A stretch of DNA of 64,000 nt, from positions 496,001 to 560,000 of the forward strand of contig JAEILZ010000001.1 in assembly GCA_018873225.1 (NCBI GenBank), in the 5' to 3' direction. This document shows, piece by piece, positions 30,594-42,916 of this stretch. Origin of the DNA: [Phialemoniopsis] sp. UDSM-2020 (lineage: Eukaryota; Ascomycota; Sordariomycetes; Thyridiales; Thyridiaceae). Both the position numbers and the translations under genes were made by a program. Under the pieces are notes generated by a model. It made no database searches. It was not told the origin of the DNA and saw nothing but the letters and a program-made list of their open reading frames with translations. Numbering within the stretch: the stretch's first letter is position 1; the number at the start of each line of letters is the position of its first letter.

Positions 30594-31763
30594 TCAGCCC
30601 TGATTCTTCGGCCTCCGCTCCAACTTGAGCTCCCCCAGCGCCGGCGGCCCGTCCAGCCTCCCCGCCACGCTCTCCCTCCGCATCCGCACCCAGTGCGCCC
30701 TCATCTCTTCCTCGCGCACCACCAACTCAAACCCAGCCAGGAAGCAAAAGCTGATCTCCAACCTCGCGAGCTCGGCGTCGCTCACCCCGCCCACCTTCGC
30801 GATCTTGCTGTGCGGATAACTCAGGTCCTCGAGCGCCTTCATCGCCACCCTCAGACCCGCAAGTAACAACCTGTGCGCGTTGCGTTTCGTGACGGCGATG
30901 GCGCGCTCCGTGACGGCCAGGCGATGTATGTACAGCCCCGTCGCGAGGTAGACGGCCGTGCTCATGGGGCAGAAGCGGTGGATGCGCAAGAGGTACTCGC
31001 CTATGCCGATGGGCGGGGGCTTCTTGCTGTAGAACTTGCGCGTGATGGCCGAGTGCTGCAGGTTGAGCGGCTGCGAGTCGGCGCCGATGATGATGTAGGG
31101 TTCGGGAGTTGAGGTCGGGGTCAGCGGTATGGCTGGGCTCGCGGCGACGATGTCTTGCGCGGGCCGGAGCTGGACGCCGTCGATGGCGGGTAGGCTGGGC
31201 TGTGAATTCTTGAGGAGTAAAGGTGGTCGGGTGGGTTTCATTTCTATGCCGTCTGCCTTGATGGGGGATAACCTTCGTGGTGATTTCCTCGGCGATCTCG
31301 TCGGCGACCTCTGCGGTGATCTTTGCGGTGATCTCTGGGGAGATCTCCTCGGCGACCGGCCGAGAGGCGAGCCCGGCAGTCCTCCACCCTGCTCCAGCAG
31401 CCGTGCCAGGCTCTTCTCGCTGTGCGACCGCACGATGTTCTCCTTCTCGGCCTGCATGCCCCGCATGTTGGGCAGGTACGATGTCGACGAGGGCGGGGTT
31501 GGCGGTATGTCGCCCGTCAGGCGGACGAGGGCCTCGATCTCGGCGCCGAGGAGCCTGAGCGCCGCGACGGGGGCGACCTTGAATATGTCTTCGCTCTGGG
31601 CGGCGAGCTGTGTTGAGATGTTGTTATCGGGCGTGACGGGCGCCAGGCGAGGGTCGGAGGCGGGGACTGGAGGGGGAGGAGGGGTCTTCGCGTGGCCGTC
31701 GGGGCCATTGTCGGATTGCTCATGGTCTTGGTGTTGGGGAGGAGGAGGGTCGGCATCCGCCAT
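30594..31763 (-). CDS. PHO80-like cyclin
   Basis: A single exon of 389 aa. The first 150 residues are proline- and acidic-rich and unstructured. Residues about 135-170 have repeated R-S-P units (GRSPRRSPQRSPQRSPQRSP then TRSPRKSPRRLSP), candidate proline-directed kinase sites. The cyclin box lies at about 240-365, with GIGEYLLRIHRFCPMSTAVY, LYIHRLAVTERAIAVTKRNA, HRLLLAGLRVAMKALEDLSY and VGGVSDAELARLEISFCFLA. This is the fungal PHO80/PCL cyclin pattern, including the N-A-H-R-L and GG-x-x-x-x-E-L-x-x-L-E motifs. Such cyclins partner Pho85-type CDKs in phosphate signalling and morphogenesis. Which Pho85 cyclin it is cannot be said. Confidence 0.88.
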   Translation of the reverse strand: MADADPPPPQHQDHEQSDNGPDGHAKTPPPPPVPASDPRLAPVTPDNNISTQLAAQSEDIFKVAPVAALRLLGAEIEALVRLTGDIPPTPPSSTSYLPNMRGMQAEKENIVRSHSEKSLARLLEQGGGLPGSPLGRSPRRSPQRSPQRSPQRSPTRSPRKSPRRLSPIKADGIEMKPTRPPLLLKNSQPSLPAIDGVQLRPAQDIVAASPAIPLTPTSTPEPYIIIGADSQPLNLQHSAITRKFYSKKPPPIGIGEYLLRIHRFCPMSTAVYLATGLYIHRLAVTERAIAVTKRNAHRLLLAGLRVAMKALEDLSYPHSKIAKVGGVSDAELARLEISFCFLAGFELVVREEEMRAHWVRMRRESVAGRLDGPPALGELKLERRPKNQG

Positions 31764-33919
31764 GTTGCAGGCGAAGCCGTGAACAGGCGAGGGTCGGGAC
31801 TAGGAAGAGGCCCAGCCAAACGAGCGTGGCAGTGACACTCAGTGGTGCTTGGTCAAAGACCAACAATCGCGTATTAGAGGTGCGGCAAGGCTGAAGCTTG
31901 GAGCCGTTTCAGTGCACTCGGTCGCGGTGTTGCACGTGTTAATTTTTGATGCAAGTAGGCACCGATCGTACCAGGCAAAGGCAAGTAAAGAGAGAGGAAA
32001 CAGCTTCAGAAGGAGGAGCCAGGTGGTTCCCCGATGTTGTGTATGCGCCGACTCGACGTAGAGACAATGATCATCGTCGAGCAGTGTCTGTTCCGTTGGG
32101 AGTTTTGCTGTGCTGGCTGACTCGCGGATTGGTCTCAGTGGTGACAGAATTGGGTATACCCGCGATTCGGTCGGAGACCCTGTGATACAAATGGAGTTCT
32201 TGACGGGGACACTAGGGATCCCGAGAGAGCTGCCTTATCTGCAGCTCTTGGGTCAGGGCCGAGCCAGAGGGACAGAAAACGACAAAAGATAGGATTTCCC
32301 TCTTTTTTTCCAAGGGTCTGGAGGAGGCGAAAGCAGGAACCCCATCCGTGGATGGAGTCGAGAGCTTCTTGGACGGCGGGACGGAGGGGCTGGGCGCGCG
32401 GCGAACAAACGGGCGGAGGCGTGCTAGGCCTTGGGAGCTTGGGACGCGACCTGCCCAATCTTCAGCATTAGCGCGGGGCACAATAACTATGGGCTTCAGT
32501 GCTGGTCCTCCTGTCCACATGCAAGCTTGTGATTTTTGGCCTCTATCGATACAATGCGGGCGATCGCGGGCGCGCCTCCAGTAATTTGGTACTGGCATGC
32601 ATGCCATGCCCTTGCATATCAGCTCTGCCTCTTCCCTTTTCGCCTTTCAACGGTTGAGAAAAGGGACCAGGGGCGCAGAAAACGCGGGATGCGGGACAGG
32701 GCGTGCATGTAATGTATGTGAGTCGCCACCCTTTATTATTGCAAAATTTCTTCTCGCGCCTGCAGACAGCCTCGTGGGCTGCAGTGCTGGCTGGGGGTGG
32801 ATGGGGATATCATGAACAGCCAAAAAGGTTCAGCGATGGGTTGCATATATGTCGATGCGAGCTGTAGAAGGCGGTGATCGCCCTGGGTCTTTTGGAGCTT
32901 CTCGACCGCGGCATGGGAGCTGACAGGGATACGAGCTCTCCAATTGCGTCGGGGAAAGCGGTTCATCGTCACACGGCACCGCCCTAATGCAATACGCCAG
33001 CTGCGCCTGACGTGAGTGCAGGGATTTGTGGTAGCAGGTGGTCTTTCATCCAGAGGTTGCTTGGGTGCTTTGCGTGGCAAACGCGCCTCTTCATTAGCGA
33101 GGAGGGAGAGGGGCTTGAGGGTGAGGGGTTACTGGAGATCGGCAATCTGATATCAAGAGGTCTTGCGTCAAGCTCGTTGCTGATCTTCTTGGCCACATTC
33201 GCCTGTTCATTCATCTAAACTCTGGCTGTAGATGCGGCCATTCGGGTGCTCAATGGGCAGACCGAGAGAATTAGGATCCCGTGGTCTCCCGCCCGTTTTC
33301 TTCCCAGCTGCAAGTGCCATTCGCGACATCAGGGCATCGTAGCATTCGAGAGCGGCGCTGATGCAGGGTCCTGGGTCACAAGATGGTCACCGACCAGGGC
33401 CTGGAACGTGCCACGGCTTTGGCGCCCGAGCTTCGGTGATTTTATGGGGAACCCTGGGAGCTGCCAAGAGGGTTTCCTTGCCCTCCCTCGCATTAAAACC
33501 CTTGTCCAACGTTTCTTCAACGACCATGTAGACATCAATGTGTGATACAAGTACATTTGTAGGCGGTGAAAGACCGGTTTCATTCACGCATTTGACGACT
33601 AGAAGCATTATAGGCAGCACAATCTCCAGCTCCCAATCGGTAGTACCTGCCAACTCAAGAATTGGCTGAAATAATCGTCACATCACAGCAGGCATCCGCC
33701 AAGTATTATATCGTCATCGCACTATTTGCAACTCGCTCTTATACAGACTAGACATATTGTAGACATATTGGACAGAGCCTTCAATTGATATAGCTCAATG
33801 CTTAACTTCCTAAAGATCCGCTATGTGATGCGAGTTACACCTATGAACCCTGATCCGGCGCTATTCCGGCCCCGTCAGGATGCACTGATTGGGCATATCA
33901 AGTGAAACCCAAACTTACT
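31764..33919. other. Intergenic, about 2.1 kb
   Basis: The upstream region of the cyclin gene and the 3' side of the TDP enzyme. No gene or RNA is recognised; open frames are short and lack domain features. Confidence 0.5.
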
Positions 33920-35802
33920 TTAACAGCCGTTGGCGACCTTGACATCAATAACGGCATTCTGACCGCTCTCCACGACAGCAATGGCCTCCTTCAGCACACT
34001 TTCCAAGTCTGCCACCTTGTCCACCCTCGCAGCGTGCAGATCACCGCCAGCCGCCGCCTTGGCGATGCCTGCATAATCGGGTGATGGCTCAAAGGAAATA
34101 TTGATCTCTTCGTTGGTGGCCCTGGATCCCTCACCATCGGGGTGAACGAGCAGTAGCGATTTCCTAGGCGCGTTCCATCCTAGTACACATGTTAGTCGCA
34201 TTCAACTTCATTCAAGACGCAGGCCTATGAGACATACCTTTGTTGTTGAGCACAATCGTCAATACCGGGATCTTATATCTCCTGGCAATCCAATAAACGC
34301 TGCCGGGGACAGAGAAGAGGTAGGTACCGTCACCAACAATTTGGCACACAAACTTGCCCTTGCCACCGTTCTCGGCGTCAGTGGCCAGCTTAACACCCAG
34401 CGTACCGCCTCCAGACCAGCCGAGCCCGCCGCCACCACAGTTAATCCAGTGACCGGGGATGGTAGCTCTGATATTATCGTGAACGAAACCAGTGCAGGTA
34501 ACAGCCTCGACAGCCCAAATGGTATCCTGAGGGCACAGCTTCCTAAGCGTCTTTGACAGATACCCCGCGCCAAACGACCCATCATCAAGGGGCTTCGTCT
34601 TGTCATCGATAGCAGCCAACTTGCTCTTGTACGACTCCTGCAGCGCCGTCCACCTCTGCGCATACTCATCGCTCTCAAGCTGCGCCTTGGCCGCGCCGTC
34701 GCCGCGCAGGTACGCCGTGACCTGCTCCACCGCCGTCAGGCTGTCGGCCTTCCACCGCTGCTGCGCCGCGATGTAGTACACGGGCATCATCTGCTTGAGC
34801 GGGTCGCTGTCGACGTGGAAGATCCTGGCGTCCTCGCGCGGCCGGCACTGCGTCGGGATCCAGGGGACGTCGCAGTCGATCACGACGATGACGTCGGCCG
34901 TCCGGATCGCCGGCTCGTTGCCGTACTTCACGCCGAGCCAGGCCGGGTGGTCGCCCGGGAAGGACATGTCGCTACCGCCCGTGTCGAGCACGCGCAGGCC
35001 TTTAACAGTGTTGCACAGCTCCACCATGGCCGGCGGGAACACGCGGTTGCGCCCGGCGTACCCCGTGATGACAAGCGGCTCCTTGGCGCTCAGGAGCGCC
35101 TCGGCGACGCTCCTGACGCCGGCCTCGGGCAGGCCGCCCAGCGACACGGGGTCCCAGAGCGTCTGGTCGAGGTGGTACGGCTCGATGTCCTCCTCCATGA
35201 CCTCGCGCGCGCCGCACAGGTAGACCGGGCCCGCGGGCGCGGAGCGCGCGAACTGCAGGGCGCGGTTGACCATCTGCTTCACGTTCTTGCCCGTCTTGAG
35301 CTCGGCGGCGTAGCGGCAGTACTGCGCGACGATGGCCTTTTGGTCCGGCACGTCCTGCACCCAGTGGATCCACTCGGTGCGGGAGCCGCGCATCTCTCCT
35401 TCCTGCGTAAAGGGCGAGAGGCCCGCGAAGACGAGGACCGGGGCGCGGCCCATGGAGGCGTTGTGCACGGCGGCGCCGAGGCCCTGGGTGCCGACGTCGA
35501 CGTGGACGATGACGGCTTGGGGTTTGCCTGACTGCCGGGCGAAGCCGTCGGCCATGGACATGGCGACCATCTACGTTTGCAGTTCAGTTAACGACCATTC
35601 GCCGCCTGTCTCGTTGGAAAAGTTTGAGTCGTCTTACCTCATTAGGACACGTGATGATGCGCGGAAACTTGCCCTTCTTCTCGCGCTGGCCCTTGGTCAT
35701 GGCCTCGATGATGCTGGGGTGGTCGGACCCGAGGTTGACGAAGCAGTGCGTGACCCCGGCCTCCCATATCGCCTCGAAGAAGGCGAACGAAGTTGTGTAC
35801 AT
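33920..35802 (-). CDS. Thiamine diphosphate-dependent enzyme (acetolactate synthase / benzoylformate decarboxylase-like)
   Basis: Three exons from the ATG at 35802 (MYTTSFAFFEAIWEAGVTHC). The N-terminal pyrimidine-binding domain ends in the catalytic Glu of ITCPNEMVAMSMADG; the intron falls just after this Glu. The central domain has a glycine-rich stretch with SDMSFPGDHPAWLGVKYGNE. The C-terminal domain has the thiamine diphosphate motif QIVGDGTYLFSVPG, with Asn about 27 residues later (LTIVLNNKG), the GDG-x(24-30)-N signature. Length about 590 aa. The family contains decarboxylases and C-C ligases acting on 2-oxo acids. True ALS is usually mitochondrial with a longer transit peptide, absent here, so a cytosolic TDP lyase or decarboxylase is more likely. 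Substrate not assignable. No obvious pathway neighbours. Confidence 0.88.
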
Positions 35803-38387
35803 CCTGTGCGATCGGCGGCTATTCTCGAAGGGTGCTCTCGTCGTTGTCGTCCTCGGCGCAAGCTTCCTTTAGTGAATTGGCCGCGTTACAGCTGCTTCTG
35901 TCACTCCTGGAAGACCCTGATTAGATGTCACGGCCGTGCTGCGAATCTGGGGCCGACCTGGTTTTGGGGTCGCGAAAAAAATAACGTGGCGGACTGAAGC
36001 TATGCTCGAATCTGCTGTCCGACCCCGCATCGCGGTGGACCCGGTCGGTCTGGCGCCGATGTGCGGCCTTCGGCAATAAATTGACAGGGCGCCTTGCTCC
36101 CGGGCAGCGGTGCGGAGACTGGTAGGGTACTGAGTCTGGGGAGTATCTGGAGCAGCTCACAGCTCTGTTACTAAGCCGCGCTGCAGGGCAGCGGCTTCTG
36201 GTGAGGCGCCTTGCACCAGAACCATGGCCGTCTTTCTTTTCCCCTACCGGACCCGGCGTAGGCGATGACCCAGGCGATGCTGGACGGGTTAACGAAATCC
36301 CAGACGGCAGTTGTTGTGCGTCCCACTTGGGGCGACTTGTTGGACCAGCGCATGGCTAGCTTGCTAAAGCGGGTTTAGCATCTGAGCCTCACAGGTCGGT
36401 ATATGAGTTGCATGTGCATTAACGTGGAGAAACTTGGGGAAACTTGGGTACGTTCTGATGTCCTGGGGATCTTAACGTCGTTGGTCGCTACCGAAGCGCG
36501 TGGACAGATTCCGCAAAACCTGTCCGCCGATACACCTGCTTGTCCGAAGGCCTGACCGGGAACAAGACCCTGCTCCGGTTTCGTGCTCTACACCTTGGGT
36601 CCCGGAGTCGCACGCGTGCGCGCACTGCCTTTCGTCGTTCCAGGATGAGTGTTTCCACGTACCTGGCTGCTGTTATTCTGTCTATTTGCCGTGTCGCGAG
36701 TAGTTCTTGCTTGTGACCAGAAGTTTGTGCCCGGCGAGTTGGCAAGTGGGGCCGGCGCCAAAGGGATTGCCTTATGTTACATATTTGACCACCCTTGCAA
36801 TCTTTCCAAGGGGCAAGGCGACCTATCTAGGTAGTGTTACCTCCATGGCGGTAAAGTCTCATAGTTCAGCTGGCGAGACGGGAATAGCCTCCTCGTATGT
36901 GGGGTTGAAACTGTGATGGAAAAGCGGCCTGCTCGAAATCTTATCATCAAATACACAGGCACTGTACCGCTTCAAAGGGACATGACGAGATTTTGAACTG
37001 GGAAACAGGACAGGCTTCGCCATTATATCTATACTCTTAATATTTGCGAATTCAATGTTCAAAGTGTCTAATGAGTTGTGATCAACTACGGTATCGAGAC
37101 TATCATCAAGTCAAACAAAGGATGTGCAAAGGAAAGAATAACTAAGATGAAAGGGGGATGATAGAAAGAAATAGAGAATAGAAGAAAAAAAAACAATTTT
37201 GCTTGCGGGATTCCAGCGTCAAACTGGCCAAGCTTCCCCTGACCTCCCCCCAAGCTGTGCGCACAACCGAGAGGAGGCAGACGTCCGGCTGAGCCGGTTC
37301 CGTTTTCTGGTCTTTTTATGTCCCTCCCACGGCAGGCATATATTTTTGTCGCACACGCGGGCAGTTCGAACTGGTCGCTCGGGCGGTTAAGGTACTAGCT
37401 TAACCATTTTGTGCTGGGGTCCTTGGGAGTTTAGTCGATGGGAAATTTTGTCGAGTGGCCACTTTGTCGATCCCCGCCATGACTGTTAGGCCATGGGCTG
37501 CTTCGGGTGGCAGACAGGCTCGCTGTTTAGCATTATAAGGGGAGGTCTCAAGTGAGAGTGGGGCGAGAGGGATGCCTGGTGCCGGATGTGGAAGTGGTAA
37601 CTCGGGTGTCGTGGGTGGTGCCAGGAGTGGAAGTGAAGTGAATCTGAGGTGAGGCTGATGTGGTGGTTATGGGAACTCTTGACAGCAACTGGACGGGCAC
37701 GTGTAACGGCAAGGCAGCAACACGGGCCCACTTTACACCGCAACTCTACAAAAGGCTGCCCGGCCGTGATGAAAGGCTCTCGTGGGAAACTCTAGCCCGT
37801 TGGGTGATGTTGAGTCTTTGCCCAAAGGACACCAGCCAGCTGGACCATGGATGTGAGGCTGACAACTCCACACGAAAGGTCTCCGTATGTTGTGTGGCCG
37901 TCCTCTGGGAGGGTTGTATCCCCTGTCGTAGCCACCTCCTCATTGTAAAGTCTTGACTCGAAGCGAGCTAGGCTGTGCTACCGTTTCGTTTAGCCACGAC
38001 GCGATTGGTCTATGACATTCAAACGCACCAATTAAGTTACCGACGGATCTGTTCGCAGGAACATCGATCCAGATCGCTAATCTATTTTACAGAGGCAATC
38101 CTGGTAACGGGTTTACTTACCTAAACAAGCGATGTATGCAATAAATGAACGTTGCAGTCTAGATTAATTCATCCATTTGGTGGAAAATCTGGGCGGGACT
38201 GCCCGTTATGAAGGTGTGCTGGTTCCGGCTAATCTGCCTCGACGTATGAAGAAAGCTATCCCTGACTGGTGATGCGCCCAACTATAACAGAGGACGATTG
38301 CTCGAATAAGGCGTCTTGCGGGAACACTTTGGATCAACGTCGAGCTTTACTTCCAATATCGTGAATAATTGCGAGAATAGTATCAAC
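35803..38387. other. Intergenic, about 2.6 kb
   Basis: No gene seen on either strand. A purine-rich patch (about 37130-37195, AAGATGAAAGG..., GAAAGAAATAGAG, then poly-A) is simple-sequence-like. Confidence 0.5.
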
Positions 38388-39374
38388 ATGATGAAGGGCT
38401 TCTTCACAGCTGGGAGTGTCTTGTTGGCGCTCGTCAACAGATGCCAGGCCAATCTCGATGTCGTCACCCTCCATACAAGCCGTGACAACTGGATCCAGGA
38501 AGCTGTTGCTACCCTTGTCGTTGGTGATGTCCCCACCTCCATGACGGGCGACGTTGCGTTGTGGACTGGTATTATTCTTGACAAGGGAGACTTCATTCAA
38601 GGAGTCACTGAGAATGCTTCGCCGAGGTAAGCCGCTAAGCTTCAACCGAAGGTTCGAGCTCACAACTAGGATTTTGATACAGTCCATACTGTGGCAACAT
38701 AGGCCGCAACTGGTGCACATTTGCCTATGCACTGAAAGGTATGCTGGGCCTTTGAGATGTGACTTGTTCTTGCGCTTGGAGCTTACAATTTTGATTGTAT
38801 TAGGCCCGCAGTCAGTTGTGGAGAATGGGAAGCCGATAACTGCAGCACCCGGTTCTCGTATCAAAACACACTGTAGGTTTCGGTCGCAATACCATACCTT
38901 GAAACCCGGCTTACGGTCCTCCAGACAAGATCAACCCAGACACGCAAATGTGGGACCAGGATGTCTACCTTAACGACAAGCTCGTATCCCAGGTGTCGAC
39001 AAGTAAGCTAAAGCGCTTACCAATGGCCTCATCAACCCCGTGACTAACAACCCACGCAGGCAAAGGACAGCACGGCACAATCTTTTACGTCTCCATGGAA
39101 TGCGCGGCGGGCAACTGTGCCCCAGCACCAGCACACTGTAGGTCTCTTGCTCCAGCACTGCCGCTAATTTGGCGATACAACCACGCGCTGACTCAATTCT
39201 TATCGAACAGCTTGGGAGGACATGTCCATCATACTGAACAAGGCGGATCAAAGCTTTGGTCACAGCGGAGACTGGCTGTACAAGGCTACGGGTGGTAAAA
39301 TGTCGACGTCTGACGGTGGCAAGACCTGGAACTTCACTACCCTCAACATCCCGCAAACTCCAATCAAGAACTGA
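38388..39374 (+). CDS. Secreted protein of unknown function, six exons
   Basis: Proposed exons: 38388-38626, 38683-38738, 38804-38872, 38925-39002, 39060-39137 and 39211-39374. All phases agree and give 227 aa. The N-terminus (MMKGFFTAGSVLLALVNRCQ) is a likely signal peptide. Landmarks are TSRDNWIQEAVATLVVGDVP, PYCGNIGRNWCTFAYALKG, INPDTQMWDQDVYLN, GTIFYVSMECAAGNC and GDWLYKATGGKMSTSDG. The pattern of beta-strands with four or five cysteines suggests a compact secreted beta protein, but I recognise no named family. It could be an effector or cell-wall protein. No partner gene is evident; the neighbour downstream is a CorA-like membrane protein. The small exons explain why no long open frame marks this gene. 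Confidence 0.6.
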
Positions 39375-40152
39375 ACAGACTCTCTCCCTGAACCTTGGCG
39401 AAATTGCACTTCACAAAGGACAGTCAAGGAGGGCGAGAGCTTGTGGTTGAGTGCGGTCGAATGGGGTGCAGATTGAATTGATTCATAGGGTCCGACCTTT
39501 TAGGAGAGTGGCAACACGGATCAAGACAAAGCAGTGAATATCAGCTACCTATACTGTATGGCTGTCTCAGCTGAACATTGCCACGTCACGTACATATGCA
39601 GGCGGATAACGCGAGGGTGGGGGTTTTACGTCCCACGTCGTTTTCGCACTTGGTTAAAAATCATAGAGCTTACCCATCCCAGGAAAAACCAGAAGGGAAC
39701 ATCCTCCCTACAAACCCCATGTACTTATTGCTCTGTATACGCCAACAAGCGCAGAGGCCGTGTCTTGACACTTGTTCTGCTTCCCCCTAGCATGGGCGAT
39801 TTCAAGCGTGCGAGTAGTACCACTACTCGGGAACTCAAAGAAAAGGAACCACCAGAGGCAATGAACAGCATTAGCTTCGTCGCAGCAGAGAAGACGGAGC
39901 TCTGCTGCTACCATTTCAGTAGTACATCTTCACTCCACCGAGGAAGGTCAGGCAAGGTTGATGAAGATATCCAGGTAGCGCTGAAAATGAAGTGGGACGT
40001 GGCTTTCCACGCCTGCGTCGCCAAGACGACATACGGGAGTTTTTGAGTGTAATTTGACAAATCCCGAGGCACTCACGACCTTCTCTGACCACGTGTGTAT
40101 CATTTAGACAGTGTCTCGATTGTCTCTTCTCTCAGGATACTCATTCACCATC
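39375..40152. other. Interval that may hold 5' exons of the CorA-like gene
   Basis: An open frame at 39534-40046 (+) has no domain signal. Its end (KMKWDVAFHACVAKTTYGSF) could be an upstream exon of the next gene, since relatives of that protein are longer at the N-terminus. Not resolved. Confidence 0.35.
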
Positions 40153-41452
40153 ATGTTAGTGTTCCTCCCAGTACACGAGGTGTATCGTTTTGACAAACAT
40201 AGTGCCGGCTACGGGAATGGTACTCTCCATCCCCTGAGTGCAGATCGGATCCTCTTTGAAGAGATAATGGGTGCTTTCCGACTCCCAGACCGCGTGCGCC
40301 AAGTGATACGCTCTATTCACGGCGTAATCGCTCAGTTTGTGGAACGCAATGACAACGGACGGACCTCTTTGCGTTTGTGAACTCTGTAGTATGAAGCTCG
40401 ATGGCTCATAAACTAACAGTCATGCTTTAACTAGTGATCCTCCTATCAATGCCAAAGGCCCCAGTCAGGGAGCTCTTCTGCGCCCTACGTGTGGACCCAG
40501 AGACAAGCTCGGCAAGATGTCTGCTTTTCGACTGCAACCGCTCTGACCTTATCAATCTTATGCGTAATTTACATGCTGAGCGGGCATGGAGAAACCCTCT
40601 GGCTTTCGTGTCATTCCTGGTTCGACAATGCGGAGTCAGCTCCGAGTTGAAACGGGCAGCGCTGGACCAGGATATCCTGGGGGCTGAAGTCCAGACCAAG
40701 TCTACCCCGTGGTCAGATCCCGGCAAGTCGCTCGTCCACTGGCCGGACGACTTTTACGGAGCGACGAGCGTTTTGCATTTGTGCCATAATAATCTGGTGT
40801 TCGTCGCCCGAGCAGTGAATGATGAGATCAAGATATTGCGGAAATTGCAAGTCATGGCCGAGAATCCCAGGACGAAGACATTGTTGAAAGGGGAGTCGGA
40901 GGACGCCGAGGACTCAATGGACCTGGATATTATTGAGTATGAGATTGCGCTTACTGAGAGTCGAAAGGCTCAGATCGACTGCCTTCAAGACCGAGTCAAG
41001 GTGCAAATCAATCTGGTGAGTGCATGGTTTCTCAAAGTCGATCTACTGATAGCATGGAGTGTTTTGGCAGCTGACAACACAAGATAAATAACCTAATCGC
41101 CCACAGAGAATCTTCTCAGACTAATCTCATCGCTGTACTGGCTTTGATATTTGCGCCCGCGAGCCTCGTCGCGGTATGTTCTGGCCCGCAGATCAAGCAC
41201 TGCAAGACACCTTTTGCAACCGCACATGATTCGCTAAATAATCTTACCATGCAGGGCATATTCAGTGCTGGCATCTTTGCGACCAGCGAGGCTTCATGGG
41301 TCACCTACGTGGCGTCAGTCGTGCCAGCCACTGTTGTGACAGTCGTAGTCGGGCTTGGGTTCCTCGAGCAGCAGAAGCTCATGAGAGCGTATCGCAAATT
41401 GAATACATATGTGAGACAGAGTACAGCTTCATCAGCAGATGATTTCAGCTGA
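40153..41452 (+). CDS. CorA-like membrane protein (Mg2+ transporter-like fold)
   Basis: The model uses the ATG at 40153 (MLVFLPVHEVYRFDKHSAGY) and three introns. The first (donor after TSL, acceptor near 40435) joins to ILLSMPKAPVRELFCALRVD. The second joins VKVQINL to INNLIAHRES; the third joins APASLVA to GIFSAGIF. The body is a soluble domain with a long C-terminal helix. Two membrane helices follow, TNLIAVLALIFAPASLVAGI and SWVTYVASVVPATVVTVVVG, the layout of the fungal CorA-like family. The true CorA GMN motif is absent, so magnesium transport is not assured; many fungal relatives lack it. The N-terminus may lie further upstream (see preceding interval). Confidence 0.65.
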
Positions 41453-41920
41453 TCAAAGATAGAGACTGGGATTCAATGTTGCACATATGTCAGATGGAAT
41501 GACGGTGGGTAATAGCTTTATTCAATCAAGATCTGGGTAGTGTGAGATCTGCGTAGGGGCCGGTACGCATTTGTAAAGATGACATGACCTTTCCCATTCG
41601 GCACAGAATCTCGGGATGCCCGGATGATGCAACGACGGACGCGCGGAAGCTAGTGCGGTATACGTGTAACTCTGAGCAGCGAGCTTTCGGAACCTTCCTA
41701 AGTGGACCAGTCACATCCGGGGAAGCCTAGCAATATTCACCGGGGTGAATCTCAACATCCCTGGAGCATGCAGGATATCCCGTGGCTTAGTGACGATGAC
41801 CCACGAAGCGAGCATATAACCAACACGGTGAGAGATGTTATCCGACTGCTAAGAGCCATGGTATTAGTCTGTGCCTTACTGTCAAAGTAAAACTGTCCTT
41901 TCACAAGAAGTCAAAATATC

Positions 41921-42529
41921 ATGTCTCAAAAGACCCAGGCTACGCAGTGGCCATCTTCGACACCAGTGCCAGATGCAGCAAAATGTCTCCTTGAGGACTA
42001 CTTTCGTCTGGTTGACACCAACGCCGAAGACGTGGGCGACCGTCTCGCTGAGGATTATTTCGCCGCAGATGGCGTAATCGTCGGCCCACGAGGAGAAGTT
42101 CGGGGAACTGAAGGTATGAACCTTGTCGACAAGTTTCGCTAGCTTATTGCTCATTTGAAATGGTCCTCAGCCATCCGCGAAAGCCGCCGTGGGGCCTGGG
42201 CCGTGATCAAACATCGCGAGCACCGAATGATACGAGTGTATGCACATGATGGCAAGGGCTTGGATCTGATTGTGCTAGGGGAAGTCTCGCAAAGGCTCGT
42301 GAACGACAGTCCGTTGATCTCCGAATGGGCTGCCAGGATATGCTTGACTGAGGAAAGTGGGAAGTTCAAGATCAATCTTTACAAAGTTTGGGCTGTAGGT
42401 CCCTTCCTTTCGGCATTGAGTCCAAGATTGTGTGCTTTAGAAGCGGATGCTGACAGAAATTCTCGTTCTAACAGGACTTCGGCGGTACTAACGCAGCTAT
42501 ACAGGATGCCTTGGCTTCAGGCAAGTAGG
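41921..42529 (+). CDS. SnoaL-like / NTF2-fold protein
   Basis: Three exons start at the ATG at 41921 (MSQKTQATQWPSSTPVPDAA). Introns lie at about 42115-42171 and 42391-42474; the final small exon encodes DFGGTNAAIQDALASGK. The spliced ~155-aa protein has the start of a cone-shaped NTF2-like fold (CLLEDYFRLVDTNAEDVGD, then DYFAADGVIVGPRGEVRG). The conserved continuation is RMIRVYAHDGKGLDLIVLGE and KINLYKVWA. Such proteins include polyketide cyclases, dehydratases and scytalone-dehydratase-like enzymes, or non-catalytic ligand binders. It begins the putative aromatic catabolic cluster, same strand as the FAH-type gene 0.4 kb downstream. The specific reaction cannot be assigned. Confidence 0.7.
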
Positions 42530-42916
42530 ATCTTACATCATATACGTCTGAACAGGAAAAGAAATGCATCATATTTCAGCGCGGGTCATTGTTTGAGGAT
42601 CTATACGTGTTTACTTTTGAATATTTGTTGATATGAGGTAATGCCTTCTTTATGCCCGGTACGGTATGTGGCTGGATTTGAGTAGTTTATGAACCCCGGA
42701 CAGGGGCACGTCAGTCCTATTGCAGACAACATCGAACATCCGGGGAAGAAGTGCGGGGAATCCAGGCGTCCGCCATGACCCACAATCAGCTCGGATAATG
42801 ACAGCGCTCCATGGGAAGAACAATGGCTATGCAGATAAGAAGCCTACATCGGGAGAATGATATTCTATCACCTCTTTCCTGGGATTTAGTCATTGTCAAC
42901 CATTTCGATTCTCAAG

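Noticed and set aside
38804..38945. Pseudogene interpretation of the secreted protein at 38.4-39.4 kb
   Set aside because: One exon reading seemed to fail, but choosing the phase set by exon 2 gives a continuous protein through all six exons.
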